Below, in pieces: positions 1 through 9,255 of a stretch of 64,000 nt of DNA; within the stretch, counting starts at the first letter, position 1; every line of letters begins with the position of its first letter. The notes under the pieces are model-generated. The model had not been told where the DNA came from and did not search any database. It was given only the letters and a program-made list of their open reading frames with translations. This DNA comes from SMWC01 sp045561055 (lineage in GTDB: Bacteria; Pseudomonadota; Gammaproteobacteria; Steroidobacterales; Rariloculaceae), in NCBI GenBank assembly GCA_045561055.1, contig JBJKYL010000010.1:124001-188000 (forward strand), written 5' to 3'. Both the position numbers and the translations under genes were made by a program.

Positions 1-128
1 GTATGTTAGCCAGCGCGGGCGAAGATTTTGCTGTGGTCGGTATCGTATTGGAAATTGACCACGAGAAAACTCGGTCAGCTGGTTACCGCCTAGTCGATAA
101 GCCGAAACGTTTAATGATGGTACGCTGA
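1..128 (+). CDS. 3' end of an unrecognised protein, cut by the window edge
   Basis: An open frame enters from the left edge and ends at the TGA at 126-128, giving about 42 visible residues. The tail is hydrophilic and ends in KPKRLMMVR. Gammaproteobacteria often carry hemC-hemD just upstream of hemX-hemY, so hemD (uroporphyrinogen-III synthase) would be the expected neighbour. The visible residues do not look like a HemD C-terminus to me, so I give no function. The gap to hemX is 76 bp on the same strand, which leaves co-transcription possible. The frame is open from the first base, and a methionine codon at position 3 need not be the start. Confidence 0.5.
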   Translation, partial: MLASAGEDFAVVGIVLEIDHEKTRSAGYRLVDKPKRLMMVR

Positions 129-204
129 GATTGCTACTAAGCTTAAGATCAGAATCCCATCCTGTGGTAAAAAGGTTGTTCCAGCCTGTCTATAGAATAG
201 AAAT

Positions 205-1320
205 ATGAGCCAGAACAGCACGGCTGCGGACAATACGCAAAACACGGCAGAGGGCGAGGACGATGCCAGTAAGATAGCGCCTTCGGATACAAATTCACTC
301 AAGCTGCAGGGACGAGGTGGGTTAAACTTCCTATCTGGCGTCATGTTGATCTGCTTACTTTGCGCGACTATAGCTACCGCGTTTCTCTGGTTTCAGTTTC
401 GTTTAGTCAATACCGAGCTCGATCGAACGGGTGCGGACCTGGGTTCTGCATTGGAGACAGTTCGTGCCGATCTTAGTGCGCTGGATTTTCGGCTAGAGGA
501 TCTGATATTCGCACAGAACGCAACGAGTAAGGAGACGAACGAGCTGGGCAACCAGCTCGATATACTTCCCGGCCGTCTCCTGAATCTCGAGGAACGCTTG
601 CGCGCTACCCAGGGTGTGTCGGAGGATGCCCGGCGTCGTTGGATCCGTGCGGAAGCCGAGTATTATTTGGGCGTCGCGAACGCAGAGCTAACAATCGCAG
701 GACGTTGGTCTAGTGCGACTAGGGCCCTGCAACTCGCTGACGGGAAATTATTAGAACTCGCTAACCCGGCACTAAGCGGTGTACGTCAACGTATAGCGGC
801 GGAGTTAATGGTGCTAAGTACGATCCAGTTGCCTGATATCGAAGGGCTTACTTTTAGCTTGAGTAGCCTCGCTGAGAGTGGTGATACATTGCCGCTGCGA
901 ACCGATTCGCGAGGCGCCTTCACGTCCGAAGAGGCCGTGGGAGCGGGAGTTCCCGCTGGGTTCGCTCGGGCCTGGCTTAGTGTAAAGAGTGCGGTTGCAT
1001 CTATGATCAGCATTGAGCGCCACGATGAATTAATCGTCCGCCCTCTATCGAGCGAAGAACAAACGCTGCTGCGGCGGCAATTTGAGTTGGAGTTAACTGT
1101 CGCTCGAGTTGCGTTGATCAGAGGTCAGTCCGGGATCTTTCGGGCCAGCATCGAGACGGCAACAGGGCTATTGCGGCGCCATTTCGATCAAACAGCGGCG
1201 TCCGTAGTAACTGCCATCAATTTGCTCGATGAAATGGTTGGATTAACAATTTCACCAGAACCTCCCAATATCAGCGGTTCTTTGAGGTTACTGCGGGATA
1301 TAGAAGAACGAGGCGGGTGA
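205..1320 (+). CDS. hemX: HemX-family membrane protein (uroporphyrin-III C-methyltransferase-like)
   Basis: A 371-residue protein with a polar, acidic N-terminal tail of about 40 residues, one transmembrane segment at about 43-66 (LSGVMLICLLCATIATAFLW), and then a long helical periplasmic region that begins with a coiled-coil-like stretch (DLGSALETVRADLSALDFRLEDL). This is the HemX domain layout. Despite the historical name, the family lacks the SAM-binding methyltransferase fold, and its role in tetrapyrrole metabolism is unproven. The gene overlaps hemY at its 3' end (GTGA), so translation is probably coupled. The ribosome-binding site before the ATG at 205 is weak. Family identity is fairly secure from architecture plus the hemY neighbour; the biochemical role is not. 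Confidence 0.82.
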   Translation: MSQNSTAADNTQNTAEGEDDASKIAPSDTNSLKLQGRGGLNFLSGVMLICLLCATIATAFLWFQFRLVNTELDRTGADLGSALETVRADLSALDFRLEDLIFAQNATSKETNELGNQLDILPGRLLNLEERLRATQGVSEDARRRWIRAEAEYYLGVANAELTIAGRWSSATRALQLADGKLLELANPALSGVRQRIAAELMVLSTIQLPDIEGLTFSLSSLAESGDTLPLRTDSRGAFTSEEAVGAGVPAGFARAWLSVKSAVASMISIERHDELIVRPLSSEEQTLLRRQFELELTVARVALIRGQSGIFRASIETATGLLRRHFDQTAASVVTAINLLDEMVGLTISPEPPNISGSLRLLRDIEERGG

Positions 1321-2579
1321 TGCGGATCGGATCATGGGTAATAGCGGCCGTTTTTCTGGGCGCTTTCTCAACACAGTTCCTGCTTCAGGATCGCGGCTAT
1401 GTCTTGATCAACTTCGCCGGTTACGTGATCGAAATGTCTGTTCCAGTGATGCTAGCTTTGCTTGTTGTTTTCTACGCATCGATTCGTACGGGGGCTGCTT
1501 TATGGCATGCTCCCCGGCGTATTGGTGGCGCCTTAGCCAAGAACCGGGTGAAGCGCTCCGGCGCAAAGCTTACCCGCGGCCTGATTAATATCGCTGAGGG
1601 CGATTGGTCGAAAGGCGAGCGGTTGTTTATGGCGGGGCTAAAGGATACTGACGCGCCGTTGATTAACTATTTGATGGCTGCCCGTGCGGCGCAGCTACAG
1701 GGTTCTAAGGAAAGACGAGATGATTGGCTGAAACTGGCCTACGAGGAGTTGCCGAACGCGGAGACTGCTGTACTGCTGACTCAGGCAGAGCTGCAGCTCG
1801 AACATGCCGAGTTTGAGCAGGCTTTAGCAACCTTAAATCGTATCGAGGAGTCGAACCCCGAACATCCGGTAGCGATCGCGCTACTCGCTAAGACCTATCG
1901 GGCTATACAGGACTGGGGCCGGTTGGCTGCATTATTACCTCGACTAGGTAACGCAAAAATCGAAAGCGGAGAACTCGAAGCCCTAACGATGGAGGCGTTA
2001 TCAGCGAGCAGCTTACAGATGAATCTAAGCTATCAAGAATTGGAACAGTTCTGGAGCCGGTTGCCACGCCAGCTTCGTGATTCCCCGCGCCTTATAGCAC
2101 TGCGCGGAACGGTATTGAGTGAGTTAGGTTACGGAGACCAGGCCGCGCGGGAGATTGGTGCGGCACTGAATAAAAGCTGGCAGGAAGATTTAGTCATTGC
2201 GTTTGGGTGTGTTGAGACACAGGATCCAGCCAAGCATTTGAAACGTGCGGAGGATTGGCTCAAATCTCATGCCGAAGACGGGGCGTTGTTGTTGACGGCG
2301 GCGCGTCTATGTATGGCCGTCGAATTATGGGGTAAAGCACGCAGTTATCTCGAGTCGAGTCTTGCGATGGTTCCCTGCACTGACGCGTACGGTCTGTATG
2401 GGAGTCTGCTCCAACAGTTCGGAGAAAAGGAGAGTTCCGCTCTAGCTTTTCGTTCGGGGTTAGCCCTCGTCACGGGGGCGATCGATGAAGCGTCGGCGCT
2501 GACTGTGCCACCGAAAGTCGCCACTAGCAGGAAAGAAAGTGTGGAGGGTCTGCTCGCTAGAGGGGACGAGACCGCTTAG
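1317..2579 (+). CDS. hemY: HemY-family TPR membrane protein
   Basis: A 420-residue protein with two N-terminal hydrophobic segments (about residues 6-25 and 38-60) followed by a tetratricopeptide-like helical domain with recurring patterns such as FEQALATLNRIEESNPEHPVAIALLAKTY. This is the HemY architecture of gammaproteobacteria: an inner-membrane anchored TPR protein encoded after hemX, with no demonstrated enzymatic activity. It is unrelated to the HemY protoporphyrinogen oxidase of Gram-positives. The start is either the GTG at 1317, overlapping the hemX stop by 4 bp, or the ATG at 1320. The 3' end overlaps the convergent ParA-like gene by 23 bp. Confidence 0.85.
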   Translation: MMRIGSWVIAAVFLGAFSTQFLLQDRGYVLINFAGYVIEMSVPVMLALLVVFYASIRTGAALWHAPRRIGGALAKNRVKRSGAKLTRGLINIAEGDWSKGERLFMAGLKDTDAPLINYLMAARAAQLQGSKERRDDWLKLAYEELPNAETAVLLTQAELQLEHAEFEQALATLNRIEESNPEHPVAIALLAKTYRAIQDWGRLAALLPRLGNAKIESGELEALTMEALSASSLQMNLSYQELEQFWSRLPRQLRDSPRLIALRGTVLSELGYGDQAAREIGAALNKSWQEDLVIAFGCVETQDPAKHLKRAEDWLKSHAEDGALLLTAARLCMAVELWGKARSYLESSLAMVPCTDAYGLYGSLLQQFGEKESSALAFRSGLALVTGAIDEASALTVPPKVATSRKESVEGLLARGDETA

Positions 2580-3198
2580 AATCCAGCCACTTGATGATGG
2601 GATCCCACTGGTCCCAGTCCGGCCAAGCAAGATAAGGGGGCAGTTCGTGAACGCCGAGGCCGCGCTGATACGCGCGGATGTAGTTCTGCGCTTCCCGTAG
2701 TGCCCCGACATAGGGCACTTTGAGCTTCTCAAGGTACTCATCGAGTTCGTCGAATATAATAGTGTTTTCTCTCACGCGGGTCGCGATTATGCCGACCCTG
2801 GCCTGTCTCTTTACCACTTTGCCACGGCTGAGAAGCCCCTCAATGAATTCGCCCGCCGCCTTGATGTCAATGGGCGATGGCAGCACCGGTACAAGTATGG
2901 TTTCAGAACGCCTGACCAGATCGGTCAGTTCTGTGCCGTAAGCTCGCGCTGGCGAATCTATAATCAGGTAATCGGCGTTTCGTGGGGCATGGCGAAGCCC
3001 TTCTTCGTAACCTGCCAGACCCGTGATCGGTGCGGCGCTTTCGGGGCGCTCATCTAGCCAGCTCAGAGAGGACCCTTGTGGATCGTAATCCGCGAGCGTT
3101 GTCGAATAACCTTCAGAGGCGTAGTAGGCAGCGAGATTGGTCGCTAGAGTGCTCTTGCCACACCCTCCCTTAGTGTTAGTTACCAGAATATGTCGCAT
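2557..3198 (-). CDS. Orphan ParA/MinD-superfamily ATPase
   Basis: A 213-residue protein with the deviant Walker A box KGGCGKST at about residues 10-17, the ParA switch I motif DYDPQGSS at about 38-45, and a hydrophobic Walker B strand YLIIDSPA. It has no N-terminal helix-turn-helix, so it resembles the short type Ib ParA ATPases that form dynamic nucleoid-bound patterns to position DNA or other cargo. No parB or cargo gene lies next to it, so the partner is unknown. The start is supported by AGGGG seven bases upstream of the ATG. The leader contains two palindromes (3218-3231 and 3238-3262) that could be operator or centromere-like sites. The 3' end overlaps hemY by 23 bp. The ATPase family is certain; the cargo is not. 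Confidence 0.88.
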   Translation of the reverse strand: MRHILVTNTKGGCGKSTLATNLAAYYASEGYSTTLADYDPQGSSLSWLDERPESAAPITGLAGYEEGLRHAPRNADYLIIDSPARAYGTELTDLVRRSETILVPVLPSPIDIKAAGEFIEGLLSRGKVVKRQARVGIIATRVRENTIIFDELDEYLEKLKVPYVGALREAQNYIRAYQRGLGVHELPPYLAWPDWDQWDPIIKWLDSKRSRPL

Positions 3199-3217
3199 TA
3201 AGTTTCCCCTATTTCAG

Positions 3218-3278
3218 GTCCGCTAGCGGACGAGGCCTTATAAGCTGTCCCAAAGCTTATAAAGTAGCCGGCATTATA
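3218..3278 (-). promoter_or_regulatory. Palindrome-rich leader and probable promoter of the ParA-like gene
   Basis: Reading on the minus strand, a perfect TATAAT (plus-strand 3273-3278) lies about 75 bp before the ATG, but I see no good -35 element. Just downstream is a perfect 9-bp inverted repeat (3238-3246 and 3254-3262, TTATAAGCT/AGCTTATAA, 7-base loop). After it comes a perfect 14-bp palindrome, GTCCGCTAGCGGAC, at 3218-3231. ParA-type ATPases often act on, or are repressed through, palindromic sites near their own gene, so these are candidate operator or parS-like sequences. The palindromes are directly visible; their function is inference. Confidence 0.5.
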
Positions 3279-3326
3279 ATGAATTTCCAATATCTATCGA
3301 TCATGTGCGGCCAAGCTTTTCCCTGC

Positions 3327-4820
3327 TTAATCAAGTCCTAGTTGCTCCCATAACCGATCTACCCGGTCCGCAACTGCTGAGCTCATTTTGATCGGTTTTC
3401 CCCACTGTCGGTCGGTTTCAGTCGGCCATTTATTTGTTGCGTCAATTCCTAGTTTAGAACCTAGTCCGGCGACGGGTGACGCGAAGTCAAGGTAGTCGAT
3501 CGGAGTGGATTCTGCTAATTGCATATCACGTACCGGGTCCATTCGTGTGCTTAGGGCCCAGATGACGTCAGACCAATTACGCGCGTCGATATCATCATCG
3601 ACGACAATGATGAGTTTGGTATACATGAACTGTCGTAAGTATGACCAAACTCCAAACATAATCCGTCGGGCATGGCCGGGATACTGTTTGCGGATACTAA
3701 CGACGGCGACACGATACGAGCAAGCTTCGCTTGGCAGATAGAAATCGATAATCTCCGGGTACTGGGCCTGAAGGACTGGCACGAACACATCATTTAAAGC
3801 GAGGCCGAGGACGGAAGGTTCGTCCGGCGGTCGGCCGGTATAGGTTGTGTGATATATAGGATTCTGGCGATGCGTAATTGTATCGACCGTCATGACGGGG
3901 AACGTCTCAACCTCGTTGTAGTAACCTGTGTGGTCTCCGAAAGGTCCCTCGGCGGCGGCGTCGCCTGGTCGGATGTGGCCCTCGAGGGTGATCTCGGCAG
4001 TCGCTGGCACCGACAGCTCAGAATTAAGGCAGGTTGTGAGCTGGGTACGGGAGCCGCGCAATAATCCGGCGAATGAGTATTCCGATAAGGTATCTGGAAT
4101 AGGGGTTACCGCTGCGAGTGTTGTTGCAGGGTCAGCGCCGATAGTTATAGCGACAGGAAAGGGTTTATCTGGGTTCTGTTCGCACCAGGCGCGATAATCG
4201 GTCGCGCCGCCGCGATGTGGTAGCCAGCGCATGATAATGCGATTGCGATCGATGACCTGTTGCCGATAGATCCCTAGATTTTGCCGGTCGGACTGAGGGC
4301 CACGTGTTGTAGTAAGACCCCAGGTGATGAGGGGCCCCGCATCGTCTGGCCAACAAGTTTGTATTGGCCAGGCACCGAGATCGACGTCTTGACCCACTAG
4401 AACAACTTCCTGGCAAGGGCCACTGCGAGAGGTTCGCGGCGCCATTTTGAGAATTTCTTTAATGAGCGGTAGCTTCTGCCAGGCGTCGCCGAGCCCGCGA
4501 GGCGGCGAGGGCGTTTTGAGTGCCGCTAAAAGCCCTCCCAGCTGCTTAAAACCTTCCGGTTCCGTTATGCCGAGGGCTGCAGCTATACGCTCCTTTGTGC
4601 CAAAAAGATTTGCGAGTACTGATACTTGGCTACCTTTAGGCTGCGTGAACAGTAGAGCGGGCCCTTCGTCAGTTAGGGTCCTATGACAGATCTCGGTGAT
4701 CTCGAGCACGGGACTTACAGGGACGTCGATCCGCTTAAGGTCCTCGAGTTTTTCAAGCGCTGTAAGGAAGCTGCGTAGATCCTCGAACTTAACGGCAGGC
4801 GCTGACCAGGGTGAATCCAC
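3327..4820 (-). CDS. ubiD: 4-hydroxy-3-polyprenylbenzoate decarboxylase UbiD
   Basis: A 497-residue member of the UbiD decarboxylase family, which removes the carboxyl group of 4-hydroxy-3-octaprenylbenzoate in ubiquinone synthesis using the prenylated FMN made by UbiX. Diagnostic stretches include [58 protein letters not shown] and [18 protein letters not shown], all matching my recollection of E. coli UbiD. Length is as expected. The start codon is a GTG at 4820; the family N-terminus ([15 protein letters not shown]) begins about ten residues in, so a slightly later start is possible. The gene is read alone and faces away from dapF. No ubiX is in the window. Confidence 0.95.
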   Translation of the reverse strand: MDSPWSAPAVKFEDLRSFLTALEKLEDLKRIDVPVSPVLEITEICHRTLTDEGPALLFTQPKGSQVSVLANLFGTKERIAAALGITEPEGFKQLGGLLAALKTPSPPRGLGDAWQKLPLIKEILKMAPRTSRSGPCQEVVLVGQDVDLGAWPIQTCWPDDAGPLITWGLTTTRGPQSDRQNLGIYRQQVIDRNRIIMRWLPHRGGATDYRAWCEQNPDKPFPVAITIGADPATTLAAVTPIPDTLSEYSFAGLLRGSRTQLTTCLNSELSVPATAEITLEGHIRPGDAAAEGPFGDHTGYYNEVETFPVMTVDTITHRQNPIYHTTYTGRPPDEPSVLGLALNDVFVPVLQAQYPEIIDFYLPSEACSYRVAVVSIRKQYPGHARRIMFGVWSYLRQFMYTKLIIVVDDDIDARNWSDVIWALSTRMDPVRDMQLAESTPIDYLDFASPVAGLGSKLGIDATNKWPTETDRQWGKPIKMSSAVADRVDRLWEQLGLD

Positions 4821-4922
4821 TATAATCTCATCCGCGGCTTGAGCCTCCGGGCTTTAGCCTTCAGGGGGTGTTTATTAAGAGGGCACTCAAGTTAACCTTC
4901 CATGAACGGTATTTCCAGTTCC

Positions 4923-5762
4923 ATGAAGCTTCAATTCGCAAAAATGCACGGTGCCGGTAACGACTTTATGGTTGTTCGCTGGCCTGCAGCTGTAGATTTG
5001 CCGAGCCGCGCGCAAATTAGTTTCTGGGCAAACCGGCGGTTTGGGCCAGGGTTCGATCAGCTTATGTTGATCTGTGGCGATTATACGGGGCCTGAAGACG
5101 GGGCATACCGGGTATTCAACGCGGATGGCCAAGAGGTGGAACAATGTGGCAACGGCGTTCGTTGCGTTGCGCGTTACTTGGCTTCCGAAAGCGGGACGGA
5201 TTCGCTTAGCCTTGCCGGTGTCGGTGGGATAGTCTCGGCACGCATACTCGACAACGACAAGGTTACTGTAAATCTTGGTAATCCCGAGTTCTCGCCCAAC
5301 GCCCTACCGTTTTTAGTTGAAAATGAAGCGCAGATCTACGAACTGTCCGTCGGCGACCAGCACGTGGAATTTGGAGCGGTCTCAATGGGGAACCCTCATG
5401 CCGTCATCATTACGGATTCCTTAGATAAGGCTCCGGTCGGTATACTTGGCCCCGGATTTCAGGAGCATGAGGCGTTTCCAAGTGGAGTTAATGTTAGTTT
5501 CATGGAAGTTCAAGGTGCAGCAAGCATCAGACTTCGGGTTTTTGAACGCGGAGTCGGAGAGACTCTGGCCTGCGGCACAGCTGCGGCGGCCGCCGTCGCC
5601 ATAGGTAGGGATAGAGGTATGCTAGATGCACAGGTTGATGTGAGTCTCCCTGGCGGCGTGCTCGAGGTATATTGGCCGGGCCGTGGCAGCCCACTGTGGT
5701 TGGCCGGGCCCACGACCTGGGTTTATGAAGGGCAGATTGATTATGAGCCAACAGAAAGTTGA
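4923..5762 (+). CDS. dapF: Diaminopimelate epimerase DapF
   Basis: A 279-residue enzyme that interconverts LL- and meso-diaminopimelate for lysine and peptidoglycan synthesis. The two catalytic cysteines lie in EQCGNGVRC and LACGTAAAA. The second motif is normally CGTG or CGSG, so the last glycine is replaced by alanine here. The N-terminus MKLQFAKMHGAGNDFMVV aligns with E. coli DapF, so I start at the ATG at 4923; an in-frame ATG at 4902 would add seven residues. A TATAAT at 4821-4826 may be the promoter -10, without a clear -35. The 3' end overlaps the DUF484 gene by 20 bp, as in the conserved dapF-DUF484-xerC cluster. Confidence 0.94.
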   Translation: MKLQFAKMHGAGNDFMVVRWPAAVDLPSRAQISFWANRRFGPGFDQLMLICGDYTGPEDGAYRVFNADGQEVEQCGNGVRCVARYLASESGTDSLSLAGVGGIVSARILDNDKVTVNLGNPEFSPNALPFLVENEAQIYELSVGDQHVEFGAVSMGNPHAVIITDSLDKAPVGILGPGFQEHEAFPSGVNVSFMEVQGAASIRLRVFERGVGETLACGTAAAAAVAIGRDRGMLDAQVDVSLPGGVLEVYWPGRGSPLWLAGPTTWVYEGQIDYEPTES

Positions 5763-6477
5763 AGCTGTTTGTGAGGCATCCTTTTCGGACGACGATGTCG
5801 TTGAGTACTTGCAACGCCATCCTGATTTCTTTGACCGGCATTCGGACCTTTTGATAAGCCTCCGAGTTGCCCACGAGACTGGTGGCCCAGCGGTATCGCT
5901 CGTTGAGCGACAGGTTGCCTTATTTCGACAGCGAAGTGGTGCCCTCGAGCAGCAACTCAAGGATCTTGTTGCAGCAGCGAAGTTTAACGACCTACTGGGA
6001 GAGAGAATTCACCGTTTGTCGATTCAACTTATGGCAGCATCAGGGCGCGCTGAACGAATCTCGATGCTCGAGACCCAGCTCAGGGAAGAGTTTCGTGCCG
6101 AAAGTGCCGCCATTGTGCTGTTCGCGCCGTCCGCAGAAAAGATTGATGTGAGCAAAGGGTTCCTCAAAATAGTTGATCGTAATGATGATAGGCTCAAGGA
6201 TTTCGCGAGCTTCTTGAAATCTGCTAGGCCTCGATGCGGACTGATTCGCGATCGGCAGAAGGCCTTCGTTTTCGAGGACAACGGTGGGGAAATTAATTCG
6301 GCGGCGCTCGTGCCGCTGGGGTCGCGAGCGGAACTCGGTTTTCTCGTCATTGGTAGCAGGGACCCGGACTATTTCAACCCGGATAAGGGAACAGATTTTC
6401 TTTCGCGACTTGGTGAACTTGTTTTCGCTGCACTCGTTGGTGAACCGCGACAAAACGCGGAGGTTGGGTCGCGATAA
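5743..6477 (+). CDS. DUF484 family protein (GAF-like)
   Basis: A 244-residue protein of the DUF484 family. It opens with the family signature VVEYLQRHPDFFDRHSDLL at about residues 17-35, followed by a helical coiled-coil stretch (VALFRQRSGALEQQLKDLV) and a GAF-like alpha/beta domain. The molecular function is unknown, although the gene sits between dapF and xerC in many proteobacteria. I start at the ATG at 5743 because an AAGGGC ribosome site precedes it at proper spacing and the signature follows closely. The start lies inside dapF, giving a 20-bp overlap and probable translational coupling, and the xerC start follows its stop by two bases. Confidence 0.88.
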   Translation: MSQQKVEAVCEASFSDDDVVEYLQRHPDFFDRHSDLLISLRVAHETGGPAVSLVERQVALFRQRSGALEQQLKDLVAAAKFNDLLGERIHRLSIQLMAASGRAERISMLETQLREEFRAESAAIVLFAPSAEKIDVSKGFLKIVDRNDDRLKDFASFLKSARPRCGLIRDRQKAFVFEDNGGEINSAALVPLGSRAELGFLVIGSRDPDYFNPDKGTDFLSRLGELVFAALVGEPRQNAEVGSR

Positions 6478-6479
6478 TA

Positions 6480-7376
6480 ATGAACCCTAAAGAGCTGTTG
6501 GCCGATTATTTGCGGTATCTCAGAGACGAACGGCGGCTCTCACCACATACGGTCAGCGCTTATCGGCTTGACCTGAATGTCCTCCTACAATTTCTTCGAC
6601 GGCGTTCGTTGTTGCTCGTTGCGCTCAATTCGCATGATGTACGGCAATTCGCGGCAGAGTGCCATCGAAAGGGGTCTAGTTCACGTAGCATAGCCAGACG
6701 CTTGTCGGCTGTGCGACGGTTTTTCGACTACCTTATCGCTCAGGACCTGGTTGCAGCAAATCCAGCGAACAGCGTCCAGGCACCCAAGCCCGCCCGACGT
6801 CTTCCAGCGATTATGGATACGGATCAGATCGCTAGTCTGCTCGCGCTAGAGGGCACCGATGTATACACAGTGAGGGATCGAGCGATGCTCGAGCTGTTTT
6901 ACTCATCAGGACTAAGGTTGTCGGAGCTTGTTGGTCTTGACCTGTCCGATCTCGACCTGATCGATAAGACAGTTAGAGTGCTGGGCAAAGGTAATAAGAC
7001 GAGGATAGCGCCAGTTGGTCAGGTCGCAATTGCGGCAATAGGGCTATGGTTGGAACAACGGTCGGCGCTTGCCTCGACGTGCGAGGCCGCGTTGTTTGTC
7101 TCGCAGCGCGGAACCCGTCTCGCAGGTCGAACCATTCAGGCGCGACTGCGGTTATGGGCCAAGCGTCACGGCAGCGGCCTAGCTCTTCATCCGCATATGC
7201 TCAGGCATTCGTTCGCGACGCATCTGCTCGAATCAAGCGGGAACCTACGTGCCGTGCAGGAGCTACTGGGCCACGCGAGTATCTCCACAACCCAGATCTA
7301 CGCGCATCTTGATTTTCAGCATCTCGCCCATATATATGATAAATCTCACCCCCGCGCGAGGCGCCGGGGCGACTAA
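6480..7376 (+). CDS. xerC: Tyrosine recombinase XerC
   Basis: A 298-residue tyrosine site-specific recombinase that, with XerD and FtsK, resolves chromosome dimers at dif. An N-terminal SAM-like core-binding domain (LLADYLRYLRDERRLSPHTV) precedes the catalytic domain. All active-site residues are visible: Arg in SSGLRLSELVGL (about residue 146), Lys in GKGNKTR (about 172), His-x-x-Arg in HMLRHSFATHL, His in LLGHASISTTQ, and the nucleophilic Tyr in TQIYAHLDF (about 273). Its position after dapF-DUF484 marks it as the housekeeping XerC rather than a phage integrase. Length is typical. It starts two bases after the DUF484 stop. Confidence 0.95.
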   Translation: MNPKELLADYLRYLRDERRLSPHTVSAYRLDLNVLLQFLRRRSLLLVALNSHDVRQFAAECHRKGSSSRSIARRLSAVRRFFDYLIAQDLVAANPANSVQAPKPARRLPAIMDTDQIASLLALEGTDVYTVRDRAMLELFYSSGLRLSELVGLDLSDLDLIDKTVRVLGKGNKTRIAPVGQVAIAAIGLWLEQRSALASTCEAALFVSQRGTRLAGRTIQARLRLWAKRHGSGLALHPHMLRHSFATHLLESSGNLRAVQELLGHASISTTQIYAHLDFQHLAHIYDKSHPRARRRGD

Positions 7377-7409
7377 GCGCCGGTTGCCAATCAGCAGCCT
7401 AGGTCCAAT

Positions 7410-7946
7410 ATGAATACATTCCACGGCACAACGATTCTATGCGTACGACGCAATGGCCGCGTCGCCCTGGGGGGTGATGGCCAAGTCACTCTCGGTGACA
7501 AAGTTATGAAAGGCAATGCACGTAAGGTGCGCTACCTACATGCAGGTAAGGTTCTAGCCGGATTCGCTGGCGGAACTGCGGACGCTTTCACTCTTTTCGA
7601 GTACTTTGAGAAGAAGCTTGATCAATACGGAAATCTTACTCGTGCGGCGATCGAGCTAGCGAAGGACTGGCGTACTGATCGAATGTTGCGACGCCTGGAA
7701 GCGCTACTCTGCGTTACCGATGCCGAAAAGTCTCTGTTGATTTCTGGTACTGGCGACGTTATAGAGCCAGAACAGGACTTGTTGGCGATTGGTTCCGGAG
7801 GCGCCTATGCGCAAGCGGCGGCTCAGGCGCTTTTCAATAACACGGAGCTCAATGCTCGCGCCATCGTTGAAAAGTCACTCGCTATCGCTGCTGATATCTG
7901 TATTTACACTAATAATCAGATAACTATCGAAGATCTCGGCGATTAG
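7410..7946 (+). CDS. hslV: HslV, peptidase subunit of the HslVU (ClpQY) protease
   Basis: A 178-residue N-terminal-nucleophile peptidase of the proteasome beta family, which forms two stacked hexameric rings capped by HslU. After removal of a short leader (MNTFHG), the catalytic threonine is exposed in [19 protein letters not shown]. Other landmarks are [26 protein letters not shown] and [16 protein letters not shown]. It belongs to the run that starts at dapF, 33 bp after xerC, and hslU begins one base after its stop. I do not see a convincing heat-shock (sigma-32) promoter in the 33-bp gap. Heat induction is known for the family but not shown here. Confidence 0.97.
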   Translation: MNTFHGTTILCVRRNGRVALGGDGQVTLGDKVMKGNARKVRYLHAGKVLAGFAGGTADAFTLFEYFEKKLDQYGNLTRAAIELAKDWRTDRMLRRLEALLCVTDAEKSLLISGTGDVIEPEQDLLAIGSGGAYAQAAAQALFNNTELNARAIVEKSLAIAADICIYTNNQITIEDLGD

Positions 7947-7947
7947 T

Positions 7948-9255
7948 ATGTCGATGACGCCCCGAGAGACAGTCCAGGAACTGGACAAACACATTGTCGG
8001 CCAGGTCGAAGCGAAACGTGCGGTTGCTATTGCATTGCGAAATCGCTGGCGCCGTGTTCAGGTGGGTGAGCCACTAGGTAGTGAGATCACGCCTAAGAAC
8101 ATCCTGATGATAGGACCGACTGGTGTGGGGAAAACGGAGATCGCCCGGCGTCTGGCGCGTCTCGCGAATGCACCTTTCATTAAGGTTGAAGCTACGAAGT
8201 TTACTGAGGTCGGTTATGTTGGCCGAGAGGTGGATTCAATCGTACGTGATTTGGCAGATATGGCAGTTAAGATGGTGCGCGAAGCCGAGCTCGCAAAAGT
8301 GAGCCATCGTGCGAAGGATGCCGCGGAAGATCGTTTATTGGATGCGTTGCTTCCAGGATCGCAGGACGAAGGTGATGGTGGTGAAACGAGACAACGGTTT
8401 CGCAAAATGTTGCGCGAAGGGCAACTGGATGATCGTGAAGTGGAGATTGACGTCGAGTCGCCAGCTGTCGGCGTCGAGATAATGGCTCCTCCCGGAATGG
8501 AGGAGATGACCAACCAGTTGCAGAGCATGTTTCAGAACGTCTCCGCAGGAAAACGCAATAAACGCAAGTTAAAAGTCGATGCCGCATCGAAACTACTCAC
8601 GGACGAAGAAGCCAGCAAAATGATTAATGACGAGGACATTAAACTCAAGGCACTCAATGCCGTCGAGCAGGATGGAATCGTGTTTCTTGATGAGATAGAC
8701 AAGGTTGCTCGGCGCGCGGAGACGATGGGGGCCGACGTTTCGAGAGAAGGTGTGCAGCGTGATTTGTTGCCGCTCGTGGAAGGTTGCACGGTAAGTACGC
8801 GTTATGGAATGGTGCGTACAGACCATGTGCTGTTTATCGCGTCAGGCGCATTCAGCGTATCTAAACCATCAGATCTCATCCCTGAGCTTCAGGGGCGCTT
8901 TCCTATCCGCGTTGAATTGGATGCACTTAGCGCAGCGGACTTCGTAAGGATACTGACAGAGCCGGATTCGTCATTGACTGAGCAATACGTGGCACTAATG
9001 GGTACGGAAGGAGTCGAGCTTAGTTTCGAGTCTGATGGTATCGAGAGGATTTCTGCAGTAGCGTTTCATGTCAATGAGCGCACCGAGAATATCGGCGCTC
9101 GACGTCTGCATACCGTTTTGGAGCGACTTCTCGAGGTTGTTTCGTTCGAGGCGGCTGACAAGACCGGCCAATCGATCGTTATAGACGCAGCCTACGTCGA
9201 TGAGCATCTGGGCGAGCTAGTGCAGGACGAGGACCTGGCGCGCTATATTCTCTGA
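7948..9255 (+). CDS. hslU: HslU, ATPase subunit of the HslVU protease
   Basis: A 435-residue AAA+ unfoldase that feeds substrates to HslV. It has Walker [10 protein letters not shown] at about residues 56-64, Walker [10 protein letters not shown], an intermediate (I) domain rich in charged residues between them, the pore-1 loop motif GYVGRE, and the C-terminal tail ending in DLARYIL that docks into HslV. The N-terminus [19 protein letters not shown] matches the family, which supports the ATG at 7948 over the in-frame ATG two codons later. Its stop overlaps the start of the DUF971 gene by one base (TGATG). Confidence 0.97.
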   Translation: MSMTPRETVQELDKHIVGQVEAKRAVAIALRNRWRRVQVGEPLGSEITPKNILMIGPTGVGKTEIARRLARLANAPFIKVEATKFTEVGYVGREVDSIVRDLADMAVKMVREAELAKVSHRAKDAAEDRLLDALLPGSQDEGDGGETRQRFRKMLREGQLDDREVEIDVESPAVGVEIMAPPGMEEMTNQLQSMFQNVSAGKRNKRKLKVDAASKLLTDEEASKMINDEDIKLKALNAVEQDGIVFLDEIDKVARRAETMGADVSREGVQRDLLPLVEGCTVSTRYGMVRTDHVLFIASGAFSVSKPSDLIPELQGRFPIRVELDALSAADFVRILTEPDSSLTEQYVALMGTEGVELSFESDGIERISAVAFHVNERTENIGARRLHTVLERLLEVVSFEAADKTGQSIVIDAAYVDEHLGELVQDEDLARYIL

